Positions 28,501-34,619 of a DNA stretch of 64,000 nucleotides are shown here, one piece after another. The stretch is taken from positions 17,010,210 to 17,074,209 of the forward strand of contig JAMPIT010000884.1 of the NCBI GenBank assembly GCA_026261815.1, read 5' to 3'. Origin of the DNA: Monarcha castaneiventris obscurior. Its lineage: Eukaryota > Chordata > Aves > Passeriformes > Monarchidae. Numbering within the stretch: position 1 is the first letter of the stretch; every line of letters begins with the position of its first letter. The notes under the pieces are model-generated. The model ran no database searches. It had not been told where the DNA came from and worked only from the letters and a program-made list of their open reading frames with translations. The translations under genes and the position numbers were made by a program.

Positions 28501-31500
28501 ACTACACACCCCCAGGACCATTTTGCAGTGCAAAGGCTCTGCACTCCAGTGCCCCAGCGACATTCCAGCTTGGCTATGTTTGATCTTTCTGTCTCAATTC
28601 CTCTTCCAGATTTATTCTGTTCTGCCTCTTGCATTGCCCCCATGGCAGCAGCCTCCCAGTGCCTTGCAGTGAGGCGTTAAGCGACGTGACTGACATCTGC
28701 CACATCCGATTCATTCTCTTGTCCTCTCCCTCAAGGCAGAAGTGTGTGTGCAGTGAAGGGTTTTGACATGGAAAGGGTAGTTTGCATTCTGCTGCTATTT
28801 GGAATATGCAGGCTGGTGCATGCTGCTGTAAGACAGGACAGGTCACAGAGGCACACCAGCAGATGGAACAGAAAGGGACCATGTGGGTGGTGGTTATTAG
28901 CTTCTTGGCAGCTGTTTCACTGTCCCCAAGTCCCCCAAACATGAGTCCTACATTCAAGCTCTGCTGTGCCTGAAAGGTGACATTCTTCATGTGTTTGAAA
29001 CAGTCTGAACAATTCAGAGTAGCAACAAGGGAGAAATGCTGTGTGCTGCAGGAGGCTAATATGATTCCTGATTCCCCACTGCTCATCAGGAACAGCGTTC
29101 AATGCTTTAAACAGTCACAGTCACCACGCTGCAGGGACAGACCCCCCCCACACATCCCACAGGAGGAGCTTCTGGAATCCCCTGAAAGGAAGGAATCATA
29201 AATGAGGAATTATCATTACGTCAAAATACACAGCAAAACAAGAGCCTGAAAACAAAGGGATTTGCCAGGCAAGCTGTATGAACCTCCAGGGAAACAAATG
29301 ACCTGATTTTCACAAGGTCTCTCCTGAGCACCCACTGCCTGTCTTGCCATGCTCCCAGGGTACATCCTCTCACCTTTGGAAGCACCCCTTTTCTCAAACA
29401 CTTCAGTCCCTGCATCTCTAGGAATCCCAGAATCATAGAATTTGTTAAGGGATTGGAATGGACTTTGCCACATGAACCCAGGCTGTATCAAAGCCAAAAT
29501 AACTATATTCAAGAAGCCCTGCACCCCTTCTCACCTCTCATTACACTGTCAAATTTCACAAGCAGCACATTTGAGACACAAACAGCAACTTCTCCTCCTT
29601 CTACTCCTGACTTCAGGTGTCAGCTTACCACACTTTACATATTCATTTCTCTTAGACTTTTCTCATAAATCATTGGACACCTATTCCTGACCCACTCTGC
29701 CATAGGAAGGGACACCTCCCACTAGCCTGGGTTGCTCAAGGACTTACCCAGTCTTGAACACTGCCAGGGCTGGGGCATCCACAACCTCCTTCAGCAACCT
29801 GTTCCAGCTCCTCACCACCCTCACAGTAAAAAATTTCTTCCCAGTGTCTTACCTAAATTTCCCCTCTTTCAGTCTGTGCCCATTCCTCCTTGCCCTGTCA
29901 CTACAGTTCCTAACAGAGTCCCTCTCCACCTTCCCAAAAGGCCCCCTCCAGATACTGGGAGGTTGCTATGAGGTCTCTGCTCAAAGAGAGAGTCTCCTGA
30001 AGAGATGAGCATTTACCCACAGTTGCATAACCTTATGTTTGGGGTGGGTTGTTTGTGTTTGAAGGAGACTGCCTAATCCCCTCGCCTCACCGGCTCCCTG
30101 CAGTAGCCACAACCCAGCCGCACCTGTGCCTCCCTCGCCCACCTGCTCGCACCTGCCGCGCCTCACCCGCGCTCCGGCGCTGCCCCTGCTCCTCGCGGGG
30201 TGTGCTGCCCGGTAACCCTTCCACCCTGCCCGGTGACCCTTCCATCCTGCCCGGTGACCCCTGCCGCCCTGCCCGGCCCTCAGAGCCCGCGGGCGGCCCG
30301 GCCCTCAGAGCCCGCCCCGGGGCCGCCGCCGCGGGCCTCGGCCGGGCCAACAGCGGCACCTGGCGGCGGCCGCGGGAGGCGCGGGGCAGCGGCCGCCCCT
30401 CAGGAGCCGGGGAGGGCTCGCCCCTGCCCCGGGGAGACACCGGGGGACGCCGTCCGCCCTCGCCCGCGGGAAAGCCCCGGAGGTGATGCAATGCAGGCCG
30501 CGCACCCGGCCGCAGGTGTCCCACTGCGTTGCCCCGAGGAGGGCTGCCGCTCCTCCGCAACGCGAGCAACGTGTTGTCTCCCGGCAGGAAATTCCTGACG
30601 CAGAAGGACAAGGAAAGTATCTTCACCATGGACCACTTTCCTCTGTGGTACCGCAGGGCGGCCGAGCATCCCCCCGGGAGCTTCATCTACAGCATTGTCT
30701 CAGAAGATGATTCAGGTAACGCCAGCCTGAAGGCAGAGCAGAGGGAAAGAGAAAAAAAGCTTTTCACACCTTGCATCCCACAGCACGCCCATCCCGATCC
30801 CTTGATCGCTGCCTCCCGCTTAGTGGGAAGTGCTGGGACCTGCCCTCTTGGCATTACCTTAGCACCAGTGTAGGGACAGAGAGGTCATGGCCAAGACACT
30901 GATCACAGCGGAAAGGTGAAGCTGCAAGGTGTGGGGAAGGCAGTCAAGAATGAGAAATGCAGGGCTACAGAGGAGGGGAAGGATGGAAATGGAAATGGAA
31001 ATGGAAATGGAAATGGAAATGGAAATGGAAATGCAGGGCTCGGGTAGATGGAAAGGTTTAGGGAGGCAGGAGCTGGGGGACCACAAGGTACTTATGGGGC
31101 TGGAGAACACATGGAACATGAGAAGGGAAGAAGAGAGGTATTGCAGAAGGAATGAGACACATAGGTGTGGCCAGGCTTGGGAGGGAACAACATCAGCCTT
31201 GCTGGATGACAGAAACAGCTGGCATTGGTGAGGGACCAGCAAACAGTCAGGAAGTCTAAGTTTAGAGGGTGTCATTTTTTCCATCACCACTTTCCATGAC
31301 AGGAAAGGATGGGTTTGTTATGGAAGATGATGGAGGGAAAGGGTGGAGGGGAAGGCTTTTCCATGGCATTGGTGCCCTGCATCCTTCCAATCCCAGTACT
31401 GGAACATGGCATCTCTTGCTCAGCAAAGAAGTTCAAACGCTAGAGGAAAGCAAGGAGTGGCTTCTCAATATCTCTTGCTTAGGGTGTTGGTTCCTGTGAA

Positions 31501-34500
31501 TATGCAGGGCCAGCCAGGACCTTCTCAAAGGCTGGAAGAGAGCAGAAGAGCCTAAAAAGAAACAAGCAAAACAAAACACTCATGTGAGACTCCTCCACAG
31601 AAGGCAGCAATCCCCTCTGTGCTGCTCCCTGGCCCCTAGCTCTCCATCTCTGTCACAGAGCTCGGCACTGTAGCTGTTAAAGCTTTTTGTGGCACAGTGG
31701 TGGGAGTCTGGTGGGTGGGAAAGCAAGTAGCAAAGAGAAGAAAACCTGCCTGGGAGGCAAGAGATGAACCAGGATGGAAAGGGAAGGGAATGGAAAGAGA
31801 AAATACTTGAAACCTACAAAAGCCTCTCTATGCCCAACACCCTTACATCTCACTTAAAAGGCAAGTGTGGAGAGAGGGGGAGAGATGGCAAGAGGGACCT
31901 TTTACTCCCCTGCAAGCCATGGCACCTGCTCTTTGGAATAGAGCATGGGTTGGAAAACCAGGCAGTGACACTCTGTGGGACTTCCTAGGGCAGCCATTAC
32001 CTAGGCCACAGTAGTCACTGCTGGCTAAACATTGAGGTTGTGGCTTGCTGTGGCCTTCTTAGAAGTCATAGCCAGTTTGAAATAAAGCCAGAAGACAAGT
32101 AGCTGGCACTGTTCTTTGTTTTACTCTGCCATGGGTCAGAAGCTTCAATCAGGTCCAGAACCCCATTCACCTGGAAACCCTGCAGGCACATTGTAAGAAG
32201 CAGCACTTGGCCCTGAAGACCTTGTGCCCTAAACTGTGAGGGACATTATTAGTCTCTTTAGGGATGAGCAGCTGGGCTTAGAGAGACTCTGATCCATGGG
32301 ATCACACAGTAGGCCTGGAAAGGGTCAGGAAATACTACCCAGTGCTTCTGAGACAGTGGTTCACTGTAAAGCAGAGTCCAGGGCCTTCCTTGACATCTGA
32401 TGAAGCAGGGCTGCCCCACATTTGAGCCAAAATAGGCCACCCAGTTTCTTATTAAATTAAATCAGATGCTGAAGTCCCCTTTTCATGTTTTGCACAAGTC
32501 CCCTGCTGTTTCAGGAGGTTTTCATGGCAGATGGACTTGTAATCATCTAAGAAGGAAAACCCCCAAGAGCTCTCTGTTGAGGAGGAAACCAGCAGGAAAT
32601 GACTGCAGGTTCATCAGAATCATTTATGCACAGTGCCTCCTTCCAGTGTCCAGAAGTCCCAGAAATAAAAGGACAGCAGGGAAGCCTCTGCATGTCAAGT
32701 AGTACTGTTCTTACAACCCAGATTTTTCATGTCTTGGGTCAGTTTTTTTTCTAGATATCCCAAGTGTATTTTGCTTCTTTTTCCCATCCTAGAACAAGAC
32801 TTTTGGGGTTCACCATGAAGGCAGGATCATGCCCAAGGCATGTGAGCTGAGTATTTGTTTTGCAAGGGTTTTACCACTTTTGACACACTTGAGCAGGTTA
32901 ATCTGGCTTTGATCAAAAAACAAAACCAAAATGGTCAGAGCTTGCAGGCTAAACTGTGGTAGGCGCTGAATTGTGCTCTGGACACACCTAGAATGATGAA
33001 GGCAGAAATGGAAAGCAGAAAGAAATGCTGGAGTTATGGGGAAGGGGAGAATCCCTGACCCATCTGTCTGAGCAAGAGATTCCACAGAGCACACGAGAAG
33101 GGAACCAGGTGCAGACTGCATCGACCAGACTGGCCTTCAAACTGTCCCCTGGCAGTTCCCAGAGAGGTGCCCCAGCTGAAGCTCATCTAATCACTTAAAA
33201 ACAACTACAGAAATGGAATTTGCCACCTGAACAGTTACAGGCTGAAACAACTGCACCCACAAAGGGAGGTGGGGTTCAGTTGCTTGAGCCTATCCAGCCA
33301 TGTGGCTTTAAATGCCCTGTGGGAGCTCAGGGATCTGCACAGGGCTGGCAGATGTGTCACAGGACCTACAGGATGCTTAAAGCAGCAGCTCAAGGAGAGT
33401 TGGGAGACCCTGGCTGATGCCATGATGATTATCTGCCTTTTATTTTATATCCCTGTTATGCCTTTTTGCAACTTCTGTATTCTTAGTGCTTTTTGCCTAC
33501 ATTCTTGCACTTGTTTGTCAAGCTAAGAGACTCAACATTTTAGAGGTTTCATAGTTAGGGAGCAATATGTCCCAGACCCCAAGGTCCTCTCCAGAACACA
33601 TTTTGTAAACTAAGATAGAACCATCCAGGGGAAGGTTCCTTGGGGAGGGGAGCTCATTCTAGCATCTCATTGGGGAATTTATGATAGATATGCTAATTAG
33701 TAAAACCTATAATGTTATACCAGATTTTTGGGGGGAATTGGCGGTGTACATTGAAGTGCATTTGACCTGGACATAGTTAACCTAAGGATCTTTAAAATAA
33801 ATACCAAGGTAAAATCCCTTTTTTCCCTTCTAACCATGTTTGCCTCTTGATTTTAAGACCGGGAAAAGGCATCATGGGGCATAAGAGAGTTTAGGCAACA
33901 AAGTCCCATAAGACTTTGTTCCTAAAACAGAGTGCACTCTGGGAGAACCTGGAAGTGCAGTGTCTGCAGTTTGTAGTGCTGGCCTGGCTTGAGTAAGAGT
34001 TAGGCATAAGCCTGGCCTTTGCTGTGCAAGTGGTGTTGGAATTACCTGTCCTGCTTCTCCTCTGTCTCCACAGTTCAGATGGTGCCTTGAGCAGAACAGC
34101 TCTCTGGCCTAAGAGAAGCTCCACATGCCCAGAGTTGAGGAGGCCAATTCTTTACATTTTATCCCAGAATCAGGGAACGTTTGGGACTGAAAGGGATCTT
34201 AAAGGTCACTTAGTTCCACATCCCTTGCCATGGGCAAGGGTGTCTTCCATGAGACCAGGTTGCTCGAAGCCCCATCCAGCCTTGGGTGCTTCCTTTATGC
34301 TGAGGATGCCACTTGTATCATGGACCAGAGAGAAGAGAAAAATTAAATCTACTCATAACCCATTAGGCTGCTTACGTGTCTTGAAAGATGCAGCCCCCAA
34401 AATCCTGGGATGTTTCAGAGTTGAGGCATATGTACACACTGTCCTGGATGGGAAAATGTGTGGGCAAGCTTCTCCTGCTGTATTTTACTCCTTTTTGGGG

Positions 34501-34619
34501 TTAAGCTAACCAAGCCTGCTGTATTTGTGTCTTGACAGAGGGAGGTGGCCTGCCAAAAGTGGTGACAGTGAGCACGGCTGTGTCTGTGTCTGTGGACGGG
34601 AAGATGGGAATTGCTGCAG
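4392..34619 (+). CDS. CACNA2D4: CACNA2D4, internal coding segment (16 exons, both gene ends outside window)
   Basis: Encodes the middle of the alpha-2/delta-4 auxiliary subunit of high-voltage-activated calcium channels, an extracellular glycoprotein that promotes channel trafficking; in mammals it is prominent in photoreceptors. Sixteen exons with GT/AG borders join to 464 codons plus one base without stop or frameshift. Blocks such as [66 protein letters not shown] and [18 protein letters not shown] match alpha-2/delta family members, and the detailed sequence fits delta-4 better than delta-3. The nested LRTM2 gene supports this, because LRTM1 is the partner of CACNA2D3. The segment starts after the VWA/MIDAS part and covers the Cache and VGCC_alpha2 region. 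Paralogue choice rests on remembered family sequence; confidence is high. Confidence 0.95.
4506..5586 (+). other. CACNA2D4 intron (1,081 nt)
   Basis: Ordinary intron between confirmed exons. It holds one candidate old CR1 3' end, listed separately (about 4925-5000). Confidence 0.85.
4925..5000 (+). repeat. candidate old CR1 LINE 3' end
   Basis: The run from GAATGATCC through GTGCCTTCCAGCCCTG to TCTGTGATTA resembles a decayed sense CR1 tail (GATCC..., CCTTCCAACCC..., TCTGTGATT). It is short and diverged, so this is tentative. Confidence 0.4.
5587..5665 (+). CDS. CACNA2D4: CACNA2D4 exon (residues 39-64 plus split codon)
   Basis: Acceptor TCGTTCCCAG precedes 5587. The exon reads [18 protein letters not shown] then KWIACNNK and ends with one base of a split glycine codon completed by the next exon. 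The donor is AAAG|GTGCCG, which has only GT in common with the usual intron consensus and looks weak. Conserved VFTYLIGRE links the VWA fold to the Cache region. Confidence 0.93.
5666..7661 (+). other. CACNA2D4 intron (1,996 nt)
   Basis: No coding sequence, RNA gene or clear repeat recognised. Confidence 0.8.
7662..7795 (+). CDS. CACNA2D4: CACNA2D4 exon (residues 65-109), start of Cache region
   Basis: Acceptor TTTCCCCACAAAG precedes 7662; donor GTAAGG follows 7795. The 134 nt complete the split glycine and end in phase 0. The peptide includes [19 protein letters not shown] and ends [29 protein letters not shown] is the family-typical entry into the Cache domain of alpha-2/delta proteins. 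Confidence 0.95.
7796..9920 (+). other. CACNA2D4 intron (2,125 nt)
   Basis: No exon recognised. It includes a short imperfect CATT/TTCA-rich patch (about 8606-8655) and a TGTG-rich stretch (about 9420-9610). The open frame running into the next exon from 9633 is ordinary intron reading into coding sequence. Confidence 0.8.
9921..9998 (+). CDS. CACNA2D4: CACNA2D4 exon (residues 110-135)
   Basis: Acceptor GTTGTCCGTGCAG, donor GTGAGT, 78 nt, phase 0 at both ends. It reads [17 protein letters not shown] then PVFSKKNET. The NET at the end is a potential N-glycosylation sequon, since this part of the protein is extracellular. [10 protein letters not shown] is strongly conserved in the family. Confidence 0.95.
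9999..11287 (+). other. CACNA2D4 intron (1,289 nt), probably repeat-derived
   Basis: Most of it (about 10245-10760, perhaps on to 11160) looks like a decayed antisense CR1 element, listed separately. No exon is seen inside. Confidence 0.75.
10245..10760 (-). repeat. candidate ancient CR1 LINE, antisense
   Basis: The stretch starting AATTTCAGGCTGGAAGAGAT with a TCTAGTCTGC soon after resembles the reverse complement of an old reptile-type CR1 3' end (GGTTGGAAGGGACCT..., TCTAGTCCA...). It is followed by diverged text resembling CR1 body. Divergence is high and borders are uncertain. Confidence 0.45.
11288..11368 (+). CDS. CACNA2D4: CACNA2D4 exon (residues 136-162), Cache domain
   Basis: Acceptor CTCCTTTGTTTTAAAG, donor GTAAGA, 81 nt, phase 0 at both ends. 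The peptide [19 protein letters not shown] and LLKLAPRYK is a Cache-domain strand-helix unit (GILLGVVG). The wording is delta-4-like: delta-3 proteins have a KELLKTIPKYK type here. Confidence 0.95.
11369..13739 (+). other. CACNA2D4 intron (2,371 nt)
   Basis: No exon, RNA gene or clear mobile element recognised; only short simple runs such as A9 near 11983. Confidence 0.8.
13740..13814 (+). CDS. CACNA2D4: CACNA2D4 exon (residues 163-187), Cache domain
   Basis: Acceptor CTTTCTCCAG, donor GTACGT, 75 nt, phase 0. It reads [20 protein letters not shown] then DLRPL, the Cache-domain core in which GYAF..NNGYIL.HP is shared across alpha-2/delta paralogues. Confidence 0.95.
13815..14741 (+). other. 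CACNA2D4 intron (927 nt)
   Basis: Unremarkable, except for the roughly 40-nt T-rich tract at 14696-14735 that forms the polypyrimidine tract of the next exon. Confidence 0.85.
14742..14828 (+). CDS. CACNA2D4: CACNA2D4 exon (residues 188-216)
   Basis: 87 nt in phase 0, donor GTGAGT. The acceptor is TTTAATACCAG behind an unusually long T-rich tract (about 14696-14735). It reads [20 protein letters not shown] then VEWEDQDEI: a basic stretch followed by an acidic one, both typical of the family. Confidence 0.95.
14829..18094 (+). other. CACNA2D4 intron (3,266 nt) with CR1 insertion
   Basis: Contains an A-tract (about 16021-16036) and a clear CR1 3' fragment (16692-17076, listed separately). The remainder, including A-rich 15240-16500, is not recognised. 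Confidence 0.85.
16692..17076 (+). mobile_element. CR1 LINE 3' fragment, sense
   Basis: Contains typical CR1 phrases in order: GGAGTGGCTGAGGTC, TTCAGCCTGGAGGAGGCTGA, GACAGGACCCGAGGGAATGG, GAGGGTGGCTGGGCACTGGA, GGGGTGTCCTGTGCAGGGCC and the tail GGATATTCTATGATTCT. This is the 5'-truncated 3' part of a CR1 retrotransposon with UTR and terminal octamer repeat. It has no coding capacity left; the 230-codon open frame crossing it is incidental. Confidence 0.9.
18095..18166 (+). CDS. CACNA2D4: CACNA2D4 exon (residues 217-240)
   Basis: Acceptor GTTCACCTCTGCAG, donor GTAAGA, 72 nt, phase 0. It reads [18 protein letters not shown] then VPVDKG. Conserved [19 protein letters not shown] identifies it. 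Confidence 0.94.
19690..19860 (-). repeat. candidate ancient CR1 fragment, antisense
   Basis: Phrases such as GTTTCAAGTACTTTATATAA, CTTATTTCCTTCGTCCATTA and GTCAGAAAAGTAATCAAG parallel the antisense CR1 segment about adding CR1 ORF2 (GCCTTACTGAAGTC..., CATCCAC..., ATAGAAGGAGATCAGG). Highly diverged, so tentative. Confidence 0.35.
20940..21154 (+). mobile_element. CR1 LINE 3' end, sense
   Basis: Contains TGGAATGGCCTGCCCAGGGA, GTGGAGTCACCGTCCCTGGA, TGTTCAAGAAACCACTGGAC and the end GTGATCTCAGAGGTCTTTTC through TCAGTGATTCTGTG. These are canonical for CR1 3' ends. 5'-truncated; the exact 5' limit is uncertain. Confidence 0.88.
21985..22002 (+). repeat. (GAT)6 microsatellite
   Basis: Six perfect GAT units. 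Confidence 0.95.
22354..22415 (+). CDS. CACNA2D4: CACNA2D4 exon (residues 241-260 plus split codon)
   Basis: Acceptor CATCCTCTTATTTCAG, donor AG|GTGAGC, 62 nt ending with two bases of a serine codon. It reads [20 protein letters not shown]. The YFFTDI..TPFSLGV stretch is the conserved second sensory-like repeat of the family. Confidence 0.95.
22416..23107 (+). other. CACNA2D4 intron (692 nt)
   Basis: Nothing recognisable; a G-rich/T-run patch lies near 22770-22815. Confidence 0.85.
23108..23175 (+). CDS. CACNA2D4: CACNA2D4 exon (residues 261-283 plus split codon)
   Basis: Acceptor CTTCTTGCCCACAG, donor GAAG|GTAGGT, 68 nt. It completes the serine and reads [18 protein letters not shown] then TSVEE. 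NTS is a potential N-glycosylation sequon. It is followed by the shortest intron of the gene (120 nt). Confidence 0.95.
23296..23341 (+). CDS. CACNA2D4: CACNA2D4 micro-exon (residues 284-298 plus split codon)
   Basis: 46 nt between acceptor CTGGTTTCAG and donor GTAAGT. It reads [15 protein letters not shown], with two bases of the tryptophan codon at the end. It is the smallest coding exon here and too short to show as an open reading frame; both phases and the GLHDL..PDL.LA match to the family support it. Confidence 0.94.
23342..24795 (+). other. CACNA2D4 intron (1,454 nt) carrying copy 1 of a 203-bp duplication
   Basis: Contains 23923-24124, which is repeated almost exactly at 29469-29672 (listed separately). 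The rest is unremarkable. Confidence 0.85.
23923..24124 (+). repeat. 203-bp dispersed direct repeat, copy 1
   Basis: 202 nt from CACATGAACCCAGGCTGTAT to TTTTCTCATAAATCA. It is the same as 29469-29672 except for a short pyrimidine patch (TTCTTTCTTC here, TTCTCCTCCTTC there). Flanks differ completely. I do not recognise the family. There are no clear terminal inverted repeats, poly-A tail or target duplication. Confidence 0.9.
24796..24893 (+). CDS. CACNA2D4: CACNA2D4 exon (residues 299-331 plus split codon)
   Basis: Acceptor CCTTCCCACCAG, donor GTGAGT, 98 nt. It completes the tryptophan and reads [20 protein letters not shown] then [12 protein letters not shown]. The exon ends with one base of a cysteine codon. 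ITDI.P.HR.LSQLEA is a family signature. Confidence 0.95.
24894..27011 (+). other. CACNA2D4 intron (2,118 nt) with CR1 end
   Basis: Contains one CR1 3' end (26590-26804). No exon or RNA gene recognised in the remainder. Confidence 0.85.
26590..26804 (+). mobile_element. CR1 LINE 3' end, sense
   Basis: Phrases TTATTGGAACAGCTGCCCAT, AGTGGAGTCACTCTCCCTGG, TTAAGGAAAGACTGGATGTG, GGTTGGACTAGGTGATCTCA and the terminal TTGATTCTGTAATTCTGTG are diagnostic of a CR1 3' end, here with two copies of the end unit. 5'-truncated. Confidence 0.9.
27012..27105 (+). CDS. CACNA2D4: CACNA2D4 exon (residues 332-362 plus split codon)
   Basis: Acceptor TTTCTCTCCTTAG, donor GTAAGT, 94 nt. It completes the cysteine and reads [20 protein letters not shown] then [26 protein letters not shown] is highly conserved. 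NMS is a possible N-glycosylation sequon. Confidence 0.95.
27106..28095 (+). other. CACNA2D4 intron (990 nt)
   Basis: No repeat or exon recognised. A 142-codon open frame (27303-27731) has no family resemblance. Confidence 0.8.
28096..28191 (+). CDS. CACNA2D4: CACNA2D4 exon (residues 363-394 plus split codon)
   Basis: Acceptor GTGTTTCTGTTGCACAG, donor AA|GTAAGT, 96 nt. It reads [20 protein letters not shown] then [23 protein letters not shown]....VGSEKVS is delta-4-like. Confidence 0.95.
29428..29990 (-). mobile_element. CR1 LINE 3' fragment, antisense, split by a 204-bp insertion
   Basis: Left piece 29428-29468 starts CCAGAATCATAGAATTTGTT (the CR1 3' end on the other strand). Right piece 29673-29990 has AGGGACACCTCCCACTAGCC, GGTTGCTCAAGGACTTACCC, AACCTGTTCCAGCTCCTCAC and TCACAGTAAAAAATTTCTTC. 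Between them lies copy 2 of the unrecognised repeat, so the CR1 is older than that insertion. Confidence 0.88.
29469..29672 (+). repeat. 203-bp dispersed direct repeat, copy 2, inserted in CR1
   Basis: 204 nt, about 98-99% the same as 23923-24124 and in the same orientation 5.5 kb away. It interrupts the CR1 between GGAATGGACTTTG and a TTGGACACC-type resumption. The exact right border is uncertain because AAATCATTGG could be partly CR1. Confidence 0.9.
30155..30570. promoter_or_regulatory. intragenic CpG-rich block upstream of a CACNA2D4 exon
   Basis: The stretch is dominated by C and G with many CpG dinucleotides (for example CCGCCGCCGCGGGCCTCGGC), unlike the neighbouring introns. It abuts the exon at 30588. 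In vertebrates such islands are often alternative promoters or methylation-regulated elements. No start site or conserved promoter motif is proven here. Confidence 0.65.
30207..30320 (+). repeat. GC-rich tandem repeats (21/21/22 bp, then 2 x 25 bp)
   Basis: Three successive units beginning GCCCGGT(A/G)ACCC at 30207, 30228 and 30249, then two units beginning GCCCGGCCCTCAGAGCCCG at 30271 and 30296. Units 2 and 3 contain TGACCC, a nuclear-receptor half-site-like sequence. Confidence 0.9.
30588..30715 (+). CDS. CACNA2D4: CACNA2D4 exon (residues 395-437 plus split codon), next to CpG-rich block
   Basis: Acceptor GTTGTCTCCCGGCAG, donor CAG|GTAACG, 128 nt. It reads [37 protein letters not shown] and VSEDDS. 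FPLWYR.A.E...GSF.. is shared by all alpha-2/delta proteins. The exon sits at the 3' edge of a very GC-rich intronic block. If the intron end is retained, the frame stays open for about 60 nt upstream of the exon, so a retained-intron form would not be stopped at once. Confidence 0.95.
30985..31032 (+). repeat. (GGAAAT)8 hexanucleotide microsatellite
   Basis: Eight perfect GGAAAT units (48 bp). A Met-Glu repeat on one strand and an Ile-Ser repeat on the other are translation artefacts of the array. Confidence 0.97.
32240..32390 (+). repeat. MIR-like (tRNA-derived SINE) relic
   Basis: In order: GACATTATTAGTCTCTTTAG, GGGCTTAGAGAGACTCTGAT, GGGATCACACAGTAGGCCTG, CCCAGTGCTTCTGAGACAG. This follows the core layout of MIR elements (ATTATCTCCATTTTACAG..., CTGAGGCTCAGAGAG..., AGGTCACACAGC..., AACCCAGG...CTGACTCC). 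Old and diverged. Confidence 0.5.
33415..33874 (+). mobile_element. solo LTR of an avian endogenous retrovirus-like element
   Basis: 460 bp bounded by perfect 7-bp inverted ends TGATGCC...GGCATCA. It contains an AATAAA at 33796-33801. Its first 40 or so bases recur at the window end (63953-64000), which shows a dispersed family. Orientation is inferred from the AATAAA. Flanks TGGC and TGGG share only three bases, so no clear target duplication. No internal retroviral sequence is present. Confidence 0.85.
34160..34325 (-). mobile_element. CR1 LINE 3' end, antisense
   Basis: CCCAGAATCAGGGAACGTTT, GATCTTAAAGGTCACTTAGT, ATCCCTTGCCATGGGCAAGG, GAGACCAGGTTGCTCGAAGC and CCCCATCCAGCCTTGG are the reverse complement of a CR1 3' UTR. 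Confidence 0.88.
34539..34619 (+). CDS. CACNA2D4: CACNA2D4 exon (residues 438-464 plus split codon), last exon in window
   Basis: Acceptor GTATTTGTGTCTTGACAG, donor CAG|GTAGGA, 81 nt. It reads [20 protein letters not shown] then GKMGIAA. The family pattern is VVTASTAV.V..D....AAA, followed by a GVQMKLEF-type block. That following exon is not found downstream in this window, so the next intron is longer than 29 kb. Confidence 0.92.

Larger units (their letters stand above)
28192..30587 (+). other. CACNA2D4 intron (2,396 nt): CR1, nested duplication, CpG-rich block
   Basis: Left part unremarkable; then antisense CR1 (29428-29990) interrupted by the 203-bp repeat, then a CpG-rich block to the next exon. 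Each is listed separately. Confidence 0.88.
30716..34538 (+). other. CACNA2D4 intron (3,823 nt): microsatellite, MIR-like relic, LTR, CR1
   Basis: Contains the (GGAAAT)8 array, a MIR-like relic, a complete solo LTR (33415-33874) and an antisense CR1 end (34160-34325). No further exon recognised. Confidence 0.88.

Noticed and set aside
30087..30686. 199-codon minus-strand open frame across the CpG block
   Set aside because: Arg/Pro/Gly/Ala-rich composition is the expected shadow of CpG-rich DNA and it runs antisense over a real CACNA2D4 exon.
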